Shown: piece after piece, positions 1 through 7,497 of the stretch | Layout: the number at the start of each line of letters is the position of its first letter | Position numbering within the stretch: position 1 is the first letter of the stretch | Assembly: GCA_017937765.1 (NCBI GenBank) | Contig: JAGBCY010000029.1 | Coordinates: forward strand, 1-49,241 | Reading direction: 5' to 3' | Origin: Alistipes sp. | GTDB lineage: Bacteria > Bacteroidota > Bacteroidia > Bacteroidales > Rikenellaceae | Length of the DNA stretch: 49,241 nt | Translations under genes and position numbers: made by a program | The notes under the pieces: model-generated | Told to the model about the DNA's origin: nothing | The model's input: only the letters and a program-made list of their open reading frames with translations | Database searches by the model: none

Positions 1-243
1 ATTAGTAAAACCTATTGTTTGCAGATATTCGCTTACATTTGTGATAGTGATGTCCTTGCTGCAACCATTAAGAAATACCACCAACGGCAATATATACAAT
101 GGTGTAACAAAACCTACATCAGAGAAATCAAGAGTAATTTTCTCATCAGAAGCCTCGTTAATCTGATTGATGGCATTCATTGCCTCCAGCAATCCATCAG
201 ATATGCGTTCATTTGCAATATGTGCTTTTAATTTAATGTCCAT
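1..243 (-). CDS. STAS-like domain protein, N-terminal part (runs off the window)
   Basis: An open frame reads leftward from an ATG at 243-241 and is still open at base 1, giving 81 residues. It begins MDIKLKAHIANERISDG and contains ITLDFSDVGFVTPLYILPLV (about residues 36-55), the 'hydrophobic strand, D-F-S-D-V, helix' pattern of STAS/anti-sigma-antagonist-like folds. In related accessory proteins such a segment can precede a GHKL/HATPase domain; here the rest lies outside the window, so this is only a possibility. It follows the RES-domain gene on the same strand with an 87-base gap. A TATCTTTC at 257-264 resembles the -7 box, so it may have its own weak promoter. Base composition is A+T-rich like the RES gene and unlike the rest of the window. 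The frame and start are clear; the family is a fold-level judgement. Confidence 0.6.
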   Translation of the reverse strand, partial: MDIKLKAHIANERISDGLLEAMNAINQINEASDEKITLDFSDVGFVTPLYILPLVVFLNGCSKDITITNVSEYLQTIGFTN

Positions 244-330
244 ATGTATATTATACGAAAGATACCTAAATTTTGTTTCTTAACAGGGTATTATAACAAT
301 TCATTCTTAATATTATGTTATGTTCTTGTA

Positions 331-1386
331 TTATAATTTAGAAACAATAACTTTGTCACTATCAAGTAGCCAACGCTCAATTAATCCAAACTCTGAAACC
401 TCATATTTATCTAACTTAGAAAGGCTTTTAGGGCTCTCTACATAAGGGTATAATATTTTATTTATTGCTATCGAGGTGGTCGGAGATATGGCAAATAAAC
501 TACTTAATTCATCGCAGTACCCTTTTTCTTTACTTCGCTTAATTGGGATGACATAATTATCAAATAGTCTAATATCATCAAAAATACATCTTTTACTATC
601 ATATAGAGATGAAGTATACTTTATACCATCGCAATAGAATTTATTGGACTTATCATTCTTTCTAATCATACAATTTAAAAGGATTTGGGGGATAATGTAT
701 TCAGGCTTAAATGGCGATGTTTTATCGCTTGTTTTTAATGAGCATATTAAGCTCAGGACCATATTATACAAATCTGCCTCAATAAACTCTTCTGTGTACT
801 TATTACTCAAAGACAGATCAATAACTTCCAATTGCCCGACATTCTCTAATGCAACAATATTGCACATTTCTACATCTGGACGGTTTAATTCCTCCCAGCA
901 CCCATATACTGAATTACCAAGATACAAACAAGGATAACCGGAAATACTATATCTCTGATTTGTAGTTAATGAACGCTTTTCAAAAGGTATATGAAACATC
1001 TCTAGCTGAGTATACAATTCGTATGTTTCATTACTTCGCATTCTAAAAAAAAGTGTATTAGTATGTATACTATCATATTTAAGCAGAATTCTTTTCGAAT
1101 TATTTTCATCGAAAAAAGTTTTAAACATTATCTCCCTACTTTTATCAAAACGTCCATGAAAGTATGCTTCTATACACCCAATAGCATTTTCATAAATATA
1201 TTTAATATTATCCCTTATTTTGCGTTCACTACTTCCTAGAACATCAAACTCATCATCATCTAATGCGTAAATATATGACAATAATATATCTCTTTGATCA
1301 ACTAAACGGTTAATAATATATTGATCGGTCCGAACATCTCTTCTATGCAAGTTCTTAATTTTCCGAATTAACGTTTTGAGAGTCAT
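331..1386 (-). CDS. RES-domain protein (candidate NAD+-degrading toxin/effector)
   Basis: A 351-residue protein. The frame is open upstream to 1617, but a TATCTTTG promoter box lies at 1417-1424, so the ATG at 1386 (MTLKTLIRKIKN) is the likely start. Residues 1-105 are helical and charged. The RES-like part starts with FFRMRS (114-119), followed by EMFHIPFEKR (129-138), RYSISGYPCLYLG (145-157) and YGCWEEL (161-167), which supply the conserved Arg and Glu positions of RES/ART-like folds; Ser-rich stretches follow near residue 300. Characterised RES proteins phosphorolyse or cleave NAD+, normally held by an Xre-like antitoxin. No Xre gene is visible here; the same-strand neighbour is STAS-like. 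The gene is A+T-rich, suggesting acquisition. Family membership rests on motif recall; the NAD+ activity is inferred. Confidence 0.6.
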   Translation of the reverse strand: MTLKTLIRKIKNLHRRDVRTDQYIINRLVDQRDILLSYIYALDDDEFDVLGSSERKIRDNIKYIYENAIGCIEAYFHGRFDKSREIMFKTFFDENNSKRILLKYDSIHTNTLFFRMRSNETYELYTQLEMFHIPFEKRSLTTNQRYSISGYPCLYLGNSVYGCWEELNRPDVEMCNIVALENVGQLEVIDLSLSNKYTEEFIEADLYNMVLSLICSLKTSDKTSPFKPEYIIPQILLNCMIRKNDKSNKFYCDGIKYTSSLYDSKRCIFDDIRLFDNYVIPIKRSKEKGYCDELSSLFAISPTTSIAINKILYPYVESPKSLSKLDKYEVSEFGLIERWLLDSDKVIVSKL

Positions 1387-1764
1387 ATTGTACTTATTAT
1401 AGTGTTTATTATGGTACAAAGATAGCGATTTAGTGAGAACAACACTATCCATTAGTGCAAAAAAACACTCAAAACCCAATAGCAAAAACAACTCTGATTC
1501 CGACCTCGGTTTCAGAGCCGTTTTTGTACCTTTTCGGGGTAAAAAATGCGTTTTTTTGCAAGTTTTTGTACCTCGGGTTTTGATATTCAAGAAATTACAC
1601 TTACTTTTACATTCCAAAATGGAGGTACAAGGCGAAAAGTGCGTTGAAAATCACTAACTTACACATTCTCAACGACTTGCCAAATGACTGATTGTACCTT
1701 TTAGAGTGCTAAATGACTGATTGATAATCATCTACACTTTTTGCATCGGGAAATAGAGACATAT
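1387..1764. other. A+T-rich intergenic boundary with short repeats
   Basis: This 378-base stretch holds no convincing gene. It contains the leftward RES promoter (1417-1424), two copies of TTTTTGTACC (1521-1530 and 1563-1572), another TTGTACCTTTT near 1692, an inverted GGTACAA near 1626, and two copies of AAATGACTGATTG (1682-1694 and 1711-1723, 29 bases apart). Base composition changes sharply at its right end, where the G+C-richer chromosome begins. Confidence 0.6.
1417..1424 (-). promoter_or_regulatory. Bacteroidetes -7 box for the RES gene
   Basis: On the minus strand the sequence is TATCTTTG, a perfect TAnnTTTG, 30 bases upstream of the ATG at 1386. It lies inside the longer open frame, which argues against any upstream start. 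A clear -33 TTTG at the usual spacing was not found; TTG triplets occur somewhat nearer. Confidence 0.55.
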
Positions 1765-2082
1765 ATGATTGGGAAATACAGGGTTATTACACTTTGTGGA
1801 AGCACAAAGTTCAAGGAACAATTTATCGAAGCACAGAAGCGTCTGACACTCGAGGGGAATATCGTAATATCCGTCGGGCTTTTCGGCCACAGCGGCGATG
1901 ACGAGGTGTGGACCGAGGGCACTAAGGTAATGCTCGACGATATGCACTTGCGTAAGATTGATATGGCCGATGAGATTTTCGTCATCAACGTAGGTGGCTA
2001 CATCGGTCAGAGCACGAGCAACGAGATTGCCTATGCCAGATCGAAGGGTATCGCAGTACGCTATTTAGAAGATCAAGCATAA
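1765..2082 (+). CDS. Nucleoside 2-deoxyribosyltransferase-like protein
   Basis: A 105-residue Rossmann-like protein. YRVITLCGSTKF (5-16) is the nucleotide-binding loop seen in short deoxyribosyltransferase/DUF4406-type proteins; DMADEIFVINVGGYIGQST (66-84) and SNEIAYA (85-91) match the second half of the family, where the Glu of NE is the expected catalytic nucleophile position. The frame also has a TTG at 1741, but the ATG at 1765 places the conserved strand at the N-terminus as in relatives. It may act on the N-glycosidic bond of (deoxy)nucleosides or simply bind nucleotides; the substrate cannot be read. It is followed six bases later by a membrane methyltransferase-like gene, so the two are probably cotranscribed. 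Confidence 0.75.
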   Translation: MIGKYRVITLCGSTKFKEQFIEAQKRLTLEGNIVISVGLFGHSGDDEVWTEGTKVMLDDMHLRKIDMADEIFVINVGGYIGQSTSNEIAYARSKGIAVRYLEDQA

Positions 2083-2088
2083 CAATCT

Positions 2089-2760
2089 ATGAGAGCACGA
2101 TTAGCCATAAGAGGTCTTTCGCGATTCTTGGCCGGAATAATACTTATTACAGCAATGCTGTTTTGGTCTGCTGGATCGTGGGCCTATTGGAACGCTTGGT
2201 TACTAATGGGCGTTCTGTTTATCCCGATTCTCATTCTCGGCATCGTGATGCTCATATACTCACCCTCATTGCTCAGCAAACGCCTCAGTGCGAAGGAGCA
2301 CGACGTGGAGCAACGGTGGGTAGTAGCACTCTCCGGGATAATGTTTATGGCGAGTTTTGTGGTGGCGGGCCTAAACTTCAGGTTCGGATGGACCACGATG
2401 CCTTCGTGGGTCACGTGGGTTGGCACGGCAATATTTCTGCTATCGTACATACTATATGCCGAGGTTGTGAGGGAGAATGCCTATCTATCGCGTACCATCG
2501 AGATTCAAGAGGGGCAAACGGTCGTTGACACAGGACTATATGGCATCGTTCGCCACCCGATGTATTCGGTCACAATTCTTATGTTTCTATCTATACCACT
2601 GATACTTGGCTCAATCATTTCATTTGCAATAATGGTGGCATACATTCCGATTATCGCCATAAGGATCAAGAACGAGGAGCGCGTGCTCGAGACTGGTTTA
2701 ATGGGATATAGCGGGTACAAACAACGTGTACGATACAAGATAATTCCATATATTTGGTAA
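2089..2760 (+). CDS. Isoprenylcysteine-methyltransferase-like membrane protein
   Basis: A 223-residue integral membrane protein with hydrophobic segments around residues 12-34, 37-58, 80-97, 104-124 and 160-195. The C-terminal signature VDTGLYGIVRHPMYS (about 146-160) followed by IKNEERVLE and GYKQRVRYKIIP is characteristic of the ICMT/PEMT-like family, in which the RHP(M/N)Y and EE segments bind S-adenosylmethionine at the membrane interface. The methyl acceptor is unknown in bacteria lacking prenylated proteins; a lipid or quinone-like substrate is possible. It starts six bases after the deoxyribosyltransferase-like gene and ends four bases before the epimerase-like gene, so a three-gene operon is likely. 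Confidence 0.75.
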   Translation: MRARLAIRGLSRFLAGIILITAMLFWSAGSWAYWNAWLLMGVLFIPILILGIVMLIYSPSLLSKRLSAKEHDVEQRWVVALSGIMFMASFVVAGLNFRFGWTTMPSWVTWVGTAIFLLSYILYAEVVRENAYLSRTIEIQEGQTVVDTGLYGIVRHPMYSVTILMFLSIPLILGSIISFAIMVAYIPIIAIRIKNEERVLETGLMGYSGYKQRVRYKIIPYIW

Positions 2761-2764
2761 CATT

Positions 2765-3409
2765 ATGAAGATAATAATCACAGGCGCAACAGGATACGTC
2801 GGCGAGGGTGTTATGCTCGAGTGTCTCAACAACCCCGAGGTAGAGAAGGTGCTCAGCGTCAGCCGCCGCCCGAGCGGTCATAGCCATCCGAAACTCGAGG
2901 AGTATATCGTCGAGGACTTTATGACGTTGAAGGTAGGAGATCCTAAGTTGCAGGGCTACGATGCCGTATTCTTCATCGCAGGCATTAGCAGTGTGGGGGT
3001 TAAAGAGGAGCAATACAAAATAATCAGCCACGATATACCTCTGCACTTCGCCGATGTGGTTGGCCCTAAAGAGAGGCTTACATTTGTCTACCTCAGCGGA
3101 GCGGGCAACTATCGCAACACTAAACAGATGTGGGTACGCATAAAAAAGAGCACCGAGGATGCCCTCGCTACGATGCCGTTCAAGGGTGCGTACAACTTTC
3201 GCCCGGCGATAATGTGGCGATACTCGGGACAAAAGCATATCCAAACGATGCAATATATCTTCTGGGCGATGTATCCGCTGGTGAAACTCGTAGGTATGTG
3301 GAATACGATGAGCGAGGTGGGCCGAGCTATGATAGCTGTCACGAAGGGCGGCTACGCCAAGAGAGCTATCGAATGTAGCGACATTTCAAAGTTAGCCAGA
3401 CGAGGATAA
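2765..3409 (+). CDS. NAD(P)-binding epimerase/oxidoreductase-like protein (atypical SDR)
   Basis: A 214-residue atypical short-chain dehydrogenase. MKIIITGATGYVGEGVM carries the TGxxGxxG dinucleotide loop (residues 6-13), with LSVSRRPSG after the second strand, where the Arg suits NADP. YDAVFFIAGISS (about 66-77) is the fourth strand. No standard YxxxK is obvious; the protein resembles the small NmrA/NAD(P)H-binding group of redox sensors or reductases. The length is normal for that group. It is the last gene of the 1765-3409 operon, followed at once by a strong hairpin terminator. Cofactor binding is well supported; the substrate is unknown. Confidence 0.75.
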   Translation: MKIIITGATGYVGEGVMLECLNNPEVEKVLSVSRRPSGHSHPKLEEYIVEDFMTLKVGDPKLQGYDAVFFIAGISSVGVKEEQYKIISHDIPLHFADVVGPKERLTFVYLSGAGNYRNTKQMWVRIKKSTEDALATMPFKGAYNFRPAIMWRYSGQKHIQTMQYIFWAMYPLVKLVGMWNTMSEVGRAMIAVTKGGYAKRAIECSDISKLARRG

Positions 3410-3414
3410 AGATA

Positions 3415-3438
3415 GAGGCTGCCCCAAAAGGCAGCCTC
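3415..3438. terminator. Hairpin terminator, probably bidirectional
   Basis: A perfect nine-base stem, GAGGCTGCC (3415-3423) and GGCAGCCTC (3430-3438), with a six-base loop, lies between the converging epimerase-like gene (ends 3409) and the winged-helix gene (ends 3472 on the minus strand). There is no long U-tract on either side. Confidence 0.65.
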
Positions 3439-3471
3439 AAAACTTACTTATCGTCACTGGCGAAGAGCCTA

Positions 3472-3651
3472 TTATTTTGCGGGCTCCCACTTGCAACGCA
3501 CGGGCGACACGATCGAACCCTCGTCCTTGAGCTGCTTCATAGCCTTATCAACCTCCTTGCGGTCGAGGCCTGAAAGCTCAGCGATCTTACCTGCGTTCAG
3601 GGGCTCGCCTGCCTCCTTCATCGTTGCCAATACCTTATCCTTTGTCTCCAT
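3472..3651 (-). CDS. Small winged-helix DNA-binding protein
   Basis: A 59-residue protein read directly from the minus strand: [20 protein letters not shown] at the start, then [19 protein letters not shown], and ending VRCKWEPAK. The helix, turn, '[21 protein letters not shown]' helix pair and the following GSIV.P..CKWE wing form a minimal winged helix such as those of MarR/ArsR-like regulators. The ATG at 3651 is preceded on the same strand by the rubredoxin gene, whose stop is 38 bases upstream, so the two are probably cotranscribed from the promoter at 3903-3910. It may be a redox- or metal-linked regulator of the pair, but no ligand site beyond a single Cys is visible. Gene reality is well supported by composition and by the conserved fold pattern. 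Confidence 0.75.
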   Translation of the reverse strand: METKDKVLATMKEAGEPLNAGKIAELSGLDRKEVDKAMKQLKDEGSIVSPVRCKWEPAK

Positions 3652-3689
3652 AGTCTCAATCTTTTATAATATCCTTTTAACTTAACCTA

Positions 3690-3848
3690 CTACTCCTTCT
3701 CGAAGAGATCCTTACCTACGCCACACACGGGGCAAGTCCAATCATCGGGTAACTCCTCAAAAGGTGTGCCAGGCGCGATGCCATTCTCGGGGTCTCCAAT
3801 TGCGGGATCATACTCCCAGCCACAAGGTGTACAAGTATACTTATCCAT
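3690..3848 (-). CDS. Rubredoxin
   Basis: A 52-residue protein with the complete rubredoxin signature: [20 protein letters not shown] at the N-terminus and [18 protein letters not shown] at the C-terminus. The two CxxC pairs hold one iron; the acidic surface and aromatic positions (Y4, W11, Y13, W37) are canonical, and the length is exactly that of clostridial-type rubredoxins. Rubredoxins carry single electrons to flavodiiron proteins, rubrerythrin or superoxide reductase in anaerobes; a flavodiiron protein is encoded at 25670-26833 in this window and is a plausible partner. It is transcribed leftward ahead of the small winged-helix gene. The TACCTTTG promoter box (3903-3910) lies 55 bases upstream. 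Confidence 0.95.
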   Translation of the reverse strand: MDKYTCTPCGWEYDPAIGDPENGIAPGTPFEELPDDWTCPVCGVGKDLFEKE

Positions 3849-3902
3849 AGTCTCTATTGTTTTTAGTTTTTATTAGTTAATTATTTGTTTTCTTTTCTGG
3901 TG

Positions 3903-3910
3903 CAAAGGTA
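3903..3910 (-). promoter_or_regulatory. -7 box for the rubredoxin/winged-helix pair
   Basis: The minus strand reads TACCTTTG, a perfect TAnnTTTG. It is followed by an A-rich untranslated leader of about 48 bases before the ATG at 3848. No clear TTTG -33 box was seen at 19-21 bases. Confidence 0.6.
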
Positions 3911-3974
3911 ATAAGAATTTCTAATTCTACATCATAATTTCCATCATACTTTCTTATAAGCATATTACTTAAAA

Positions 3975-5153
3975 TTATAATGCACCCAAACCCCGCGCCT
4001 CTATCTCGGCAATCACCTCGTTCGTCAGATGCGTCCAGCGGCCGACAATCACACCCTCCGTATCGACGAGCATAAAGCAGGGAATCTCCTCCACGCCATA
4101 AGCCAACGAGAGGTCGGCCTGCTCGGGGAAGTAGTAGCTATCGGCATCGTTGGGGCGACTAACTCTTAACTGTGGCCACGCATCGAGGTCGTATTGCTCC
4201 ACCGCCTCGCGCCACTCCGTCTCATCGTGGTCTACCGACACACTAATAATCTGCAACCCCTCGCCAAACATCTCATTGAGCTCTTTCACACGCGGTATCT
4301 CGCCAATGCAGGGGCGACACCAACTCGCCCAAAAGTCGAGAAGAACAAAGCCCCGGGCATAGCACTCCGAGAGGCGCACTACCCCACCGCGCACCTCCTC
4401 GAGTGCAAAGTCCAAGGCGCAACCTCCTACACTGCCTCCGCACGTCTGCGCTATATCGCGCTTAATGGCGAGCAGTTCTCCCATTGCACTATCGCGTTGC
4501 ACGTCCGAGAGATTATCGTACAACGCCTCCACCTCGCCATACTCAACAAGCCCCGCAATAATATTTGGCACAATCTTATAGTCGGGATGAGTCCGAACAA
4601 ACTCCTCGGCCAGCTCCGGCCAACGTGCCGCTATGGCGTGATGCTCCAACACAAGGGCATAAAACTCCGCCCATAGCTCGTCTACATTCTCTGCGCCGCT
4701 ATCATAGGCTGCCACCCACGCCATATTCTTCAACTGCACCTGATGTAGTAACTCATAAATTACCTTGTCGTACCCTCCAAATGCCACATTGTATTCAGCG
4801 ATCTCATCGCCTATACTCAGCCCCTGCAACGTATAGTCGTAGAGAGCATCACGCTCCGCGCTGAAGGATATGCGCGACGGCTCGATATAGATCTTGGCAT
4901 AGTCCATATTCTCGAAGTGCAGATACGCAGGCACGACATCCTCAACAACACCCTCAAAGCTAAACGAGCCATTCTCAACATAGGCGGTATCCACCTGCTC
5001 ATACCACGTGTCACCCCGCTTCATAGGATACGACAGACAGACCATCTCGCCCTCCTCGGCACCACCGAGTCTACCCTCAAGTGTAAATCTCGCATCATCC
5101 CTACCGCACGCCACGCCCAAAAGCAGCGCGCACCAAATAATACTCTTTCGCAT
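3975..5153 (-). CDS. TlpA/ResA-like thioredoxin lipoprotein with DUF4369-like N-terminus
   Basis: A 392-residue lipoprotein: MRKSIIWCALLLGVACG gives a lipobox with Cys16. Residues 22-115 form a beta-rich DUF4369-like domain (FTLEGRLGG, GSFSFEGVVED, ISFSAE), 120-250 a helical linker, and 255-392 a TlpA/AhpC-like thioredoxin fold with FWASWCRPC (active cysteines C279 and C282) and a cis-Pro loop GVEEIPCFMLVD. Such Bacteroidetes proteins are tethered in the periplasm and reduce or rearrange disulfides during envelope maturation. The extra Cys after the cis-Pro is unusual but harmless. It stands alone on the minus strand; no TAnnTTTG box is evident in the A+T-rich 5154-5230 region, which contains a run of alternating T and A. 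Confidence 0.9.
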   Translation of the reverse strand: MRKSIIWCALLLGVACGRDDARFTLEGRLGGAEEGEMVCLSYPMKRGDTWYEQVDTAYVENGSFSFEGVVEDVVPAYLHFENMDYAKIYIEPSRISFSAERDALYDYTLQGLSIGDEIAEYNVAFGGYDKVIYELLHQVQLKNMAWVAAYDSGAENVDELWAEFYALVLEHHAIAARWPELAEEFVRTHPDYKIVPNIIAGLVEYGEVEALYDNLSDVQRDSAMGELLAIKRDIAQTCGGSVGGCALDFALEEVRGGVVRLSECYARGFVLLDFWASWCRPCIGEIPRVKELNEMFGEGLQIISVSVDHDETEWREAVEQYDLDAWPQLRVSRPNDADSYYFPEQADLSLAYGVEEIPCFMLVDTEGVIVGRWTHLTNEVIAEIEARGLGAL

Positions 5154-5297
5154 AAGGTTGTATAGATTATTGTTTACACATATTTATATATATATAACGC
5201 CCTCGTGCGGCTTTTATTATACGGTTCTAATCTTTTCACGATATTTATGCAATATGCTAAAAATTAGCACCCACGATGTTATTTTTCCACCTCAAAA

Positions 5298-5328
5298 TTT
5301 GGAAAATTCGCGGGGGGGGGTAATTTTG
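5298..5328 (+). promoter_or_regulatory. Promoter with a nine-G spacer tract (possible phase-variation switch)
   Basis: TTTG at 5298-5301 and TAATTTTG at 5321-5328 are separated by exactly 19 bases, matching the Bacteroidetes promoter spacing. The last nine bases of the spacer (5312-5320) are all G. A gain or loss of one G would alter the spacing between the two boxes and so, in principle, promoter strength. The lipoprotein ATG follows at 5358. Confidence 0.75.
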
Positions 5329-5357
5329 CAGTAGCAAATCAAAAAACAATATTTATT

Positions 5358-5804
5358 ATGAAAAGACTTATTTACGGCCTAATGGCACTCGCGCTTGTTG
5401 CGTGCAACACTAAGGATGACGACCAGTTCAAGGCAGACGTCGGCACCTACGCCTTTAAGCAGAGCGAGATTATTGTCAACGCCTCGGGAAGTGACAGTTT
5501 CCGCCTTGAGGCATACTACATCGACGAGCCCGACGCATCGCTACGCGGCACCTTCAAATTCCGCGTCAACGAGGAGCTATCAACACCCAACTGGGAGCAA
5601 TATTTTGTGGTTGCTCCATTTGGCTATATGATTATGGAGGAGGCCGAGGATGGCACGTTCTTTAGCGACATCAGCATCTGGTCCGATAAGGTCGATAAGG
5701 AGGTCGTTGTCATCTTGGACACATTCCTCGGCTACAACGATACGGCAGTAGACACCGATGGCAACCGTCCCATCAACGAGCTCACCATCCGCCTACGCCC
5801 CTAA
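5358..5804 (+). CDS. Small outer-envelope lipoprotein of unknown function
   Basis: A 148-residue protein. MKRLIYGLMALALVACNTKDD is a lipoprotein signal with the lipobox Cys at residue 16, followed by an acidic KDDDQ stretch of the type that favours export to the Bacteroidetes cell surface. The mature part is predicted beta-rich (SEIIVNASGSDSFRLEAYYI, GTFKFRVNEE, ISIWSDKVDKEVVVILD) and contains no catalytic motif or Cys. It resembles the small DUF4843-like lipoproteins sometimes found with SusC/D loci, but no such locus adjoins it. It has its own promoter with a G9 spacer and ends before a strong terminator, so it is a single-gene unit. Function unknown; a phase-variable surface protein is an inference from the promoter. 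Confidence 0.8.
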   Translation: MKRLIYGLMALALVACNTKDDDQFKADVGTYAFKQSEIIVNASGSDSFRLEAYYIDEPDASLRGTFKFRVNEELSTPNWEQYFVVAPFGYMIMEEAEDGTFFSDISIWSDKVDKEVVVILDTFLGYNDTAVDTDGNRPINELTIRLRP

Positions 5805-5834
5805 GTGCCGCGATGTAAGCAACGCCCAACCAAC

Positions 5835-5862
5835 AGACTCCGCCAAACAAAGCGCGGAGTCT
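5835..5862 (+). terminator. Hairpin terminator after the small lipoprotein gene
   Basis: AGACTCCGC (5835-5843) pairs perfectly with GCGGAGTCT (5854-5862) around a ten-base loop, 30 bases after the stop at 5804. Only a short, interrupted T-tract follows (ATTTGC). Confidence 0.65.
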
Positions 5863-5863
5863 A

Positions 5864-5895
5864 TTTGCATAATAGAAAAAGAATCGCTAAATTTG
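5864..5895 (+). promoter_or_regulatory. Promoter of the S41 protease gene
   Basis: TTTG (5864-5867) and TAAATTTG (5888-5895) are 20 bases apart, a close match to the Bacteroidetes consensus. The ATG at 5938 follows after about 42 bases. An upstream in-frame ATG at 5902 lies only seven bases past the -7 box, near the expected transcription start, and is therefore unlikely to be used. Confidence 0.7.
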
Positions 5896-5937
5896 CAATA
5901 GTTGCTGACATCTAACCTCTTACAAATATCAAGTCCT

Positions 5938-7428
5938 ATGAAACGTATATTCATACTCTTTGCCGTAGCACTTATGGGCATCGTTGTGAGTAGTGCGCAA
6001 AATATCCCCTCGGTACACAACGACGACGTCGAGCAGTCGCGCAAATATCTCCGTGGCAACGACTATCAACGCGATCTGCTTCTCTATGTCGATATGCTCA
6101 CCAAAACACACCCCTACTATGCCGACGCCAAGCAGCGGGCAGAACTAAACAGGCGACTGCACACGATGCATAAGGAGTGTGGCGACATCACTGATCTTGC
6201 TATATTTAGAGCCTACTTGGAGCAGATAGCCTCGTCGCTAAACGATGGACACACGATGGTATCCTACTGGAATAAACCCGATAGGCTGTTTCCCGTAAGG
6301 CTCTCGTTCTCGGACGATACTATTGCCATCATTGAGGTTGCCCCCGAATATCAAAATACACTACTTGGCAAAGAGGTGACGGGCATCAACGGTAAGTCAT
6401 TAGCTGAGATACTCCGCTTAGCAGCCCCGCTTATCAGTGCAGATAACGAGGTAAACTTCCGAAACATTGCGAAGGAGTATATGATGATATCCGAGTTCTG
6501 GTCGTTACTCGGAATGAGCGATGACACACTCGAACTCACGCTTACAGATGGCACCATAACCGAAGTTGCCGCCGTAAGCAAAAGCCAGCTAAAGATAGTT
6601 CAGCTACAAAAGAATACGGCAAACCGTATTACGGCTCAGCGCGGTGTACTCTTCGATTACAACATCTTTGAGGATGAGAGCATTTGCTATCTTCAGTTCA
6701 ACCAATTTGCCGATAGAGTAACACACCCTCAGTACCCTCAGTTAGCGCGATTCGACGAGTTTGTCTGCGAAATGATGCACGAGATGCGCGAGAAAGAGGT
6801 TAGGACGTTGGTTATAGACCTGCAATATAACGGTGGTGGCAATAGCACACTTGGCGACGTGCTTCTCTCGTGGCTACACCCCTACCGTGATATAAGACAA
6901 GGTTCGGGAGAGCTGAGGATGTCGGAACTGCTATGCGAGCACTATCCCCACTATCGTGAATGTACGTTGGAGGGCGAGCCATTAGAGATGGGTAAAATCT
7001 ACCAGCTGCGAGACTTCGATAGGAGCGGAGAGGACAATGAGGCTGACTATACCGCAGAGCAGGACTCAACGAAGCACATCCTAAACTTCAACGACGAGCA
7101 CATCTTCCGTGGCAACGTGATCTTTGTCGAGGGTAAGGACTCCTTCAGCAGCGCGACACTACTGCTAACTACCGCACGCGATAACGGCATAGGCATCATC
7201 GTGGGTGAGATATCTGGCGGCCGCCCCTCGCACTATGGCGATATACTCTACTGTATGCTACCCAATACCCAAACCATAGCCACCGTAAGTCATAAGTTCT
7301 TCGTGCGTCCCAACCAGGAGTTGAAGGATTTAGAGTATATCTACCCCGATTACGTTGTAAAGCTCAACGACCCCAATCGCGATCTTCTCTGGGAGTGGAT
7401 CGTGGAGAATTACGGGGCTAAGAAGTGA
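5938..7428 (+). CDS. S41-family (C-terminal processing-like) serine peptidase
   Basis: A 496-residue exported protein; MKRIFILFAVALMGIVVSSAQ is a Sec signal peptide, which decides the start at 5938 over the longer frame at 5902. S41 hallmarks are LNDGHTMVSYW, VRTLVIDLQYNGGGNSTLGD (the strand-GGG loop) and VEGKDSFSSATLLLTTARD, where the Ser of SFSS is the expected nucleophile, followed by GEISGGRPSHYGD. An N-terminal helical domain precedes the fold and no clear PDZ domain is visible, as in tricorn-core/IRBP-like members common in Bacteroidetes. It probably cleaves peptides in the periplasm. It has its own promoter and is a single-gene unit, converging on umuC. The family is clear; the substrate is unknown. 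Confidence 0.9.
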   Translation: MKRIFILFAVALMGIVVSSAQNIPSVHNDDVEQSRKYLRGNDYQRDLLLYVDMLTKTHPYYADAKQRAELNRRLHTMHKECGDITDLAIFRAYLEQIASSLNDGHTMVSYWNKPDRLFPVRLSFSDDTIAIIEVAPEYQNTLLGKEVTGINGKSLAEILRLAAPLISADNEVNFRNIAKEYMMISEFWSLLGMSDDTLELTLTDGTITEVAAVSKSQLKIVQLQKNTANRITAQRGVLFDYNIFEDESICYLQFNQFADRVTHPQYPQLARFDEFVCEMMHEMREKEVRTLVIDLQYNGGGNSTLGDVLLSWLHPYRDIRQGSGELRMSELLCEHYPHYRECTLEGEPLEMGKIYQLRDFDRSGEDNEADYTAEQDSTKHILNFNDEHIFRGNVIFVEGKDSFSSATLLLTTARDNGIGIIVGEISGGRPSHYGDILYCMLPNTQTIATVSHKFFVRPNQELKDLEYIYPDYVVKLNDPNRDLLWEWIVENYGAKK

Positions 7429-7497
7429 GACAAAATTAATTAAAGCAAGAGTTTATTTATATGTGATTAATAGCCTAACAAACAACAGACTACTCGA

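Noticed and set aside
1387-1617. N-terminal extension of the RES gene to 1617
   Set aside because: A promoter box lies within it on the coding strand, and its sequence is low-complexity Lys/Thr/Phe-rich with no domain.
5160-5215. Alternating T-A tract upstream of the TlpA-like gene as an origin or invertible element
   Set aside because: It is short, with no inverted repeats around it or recombinase nearby.
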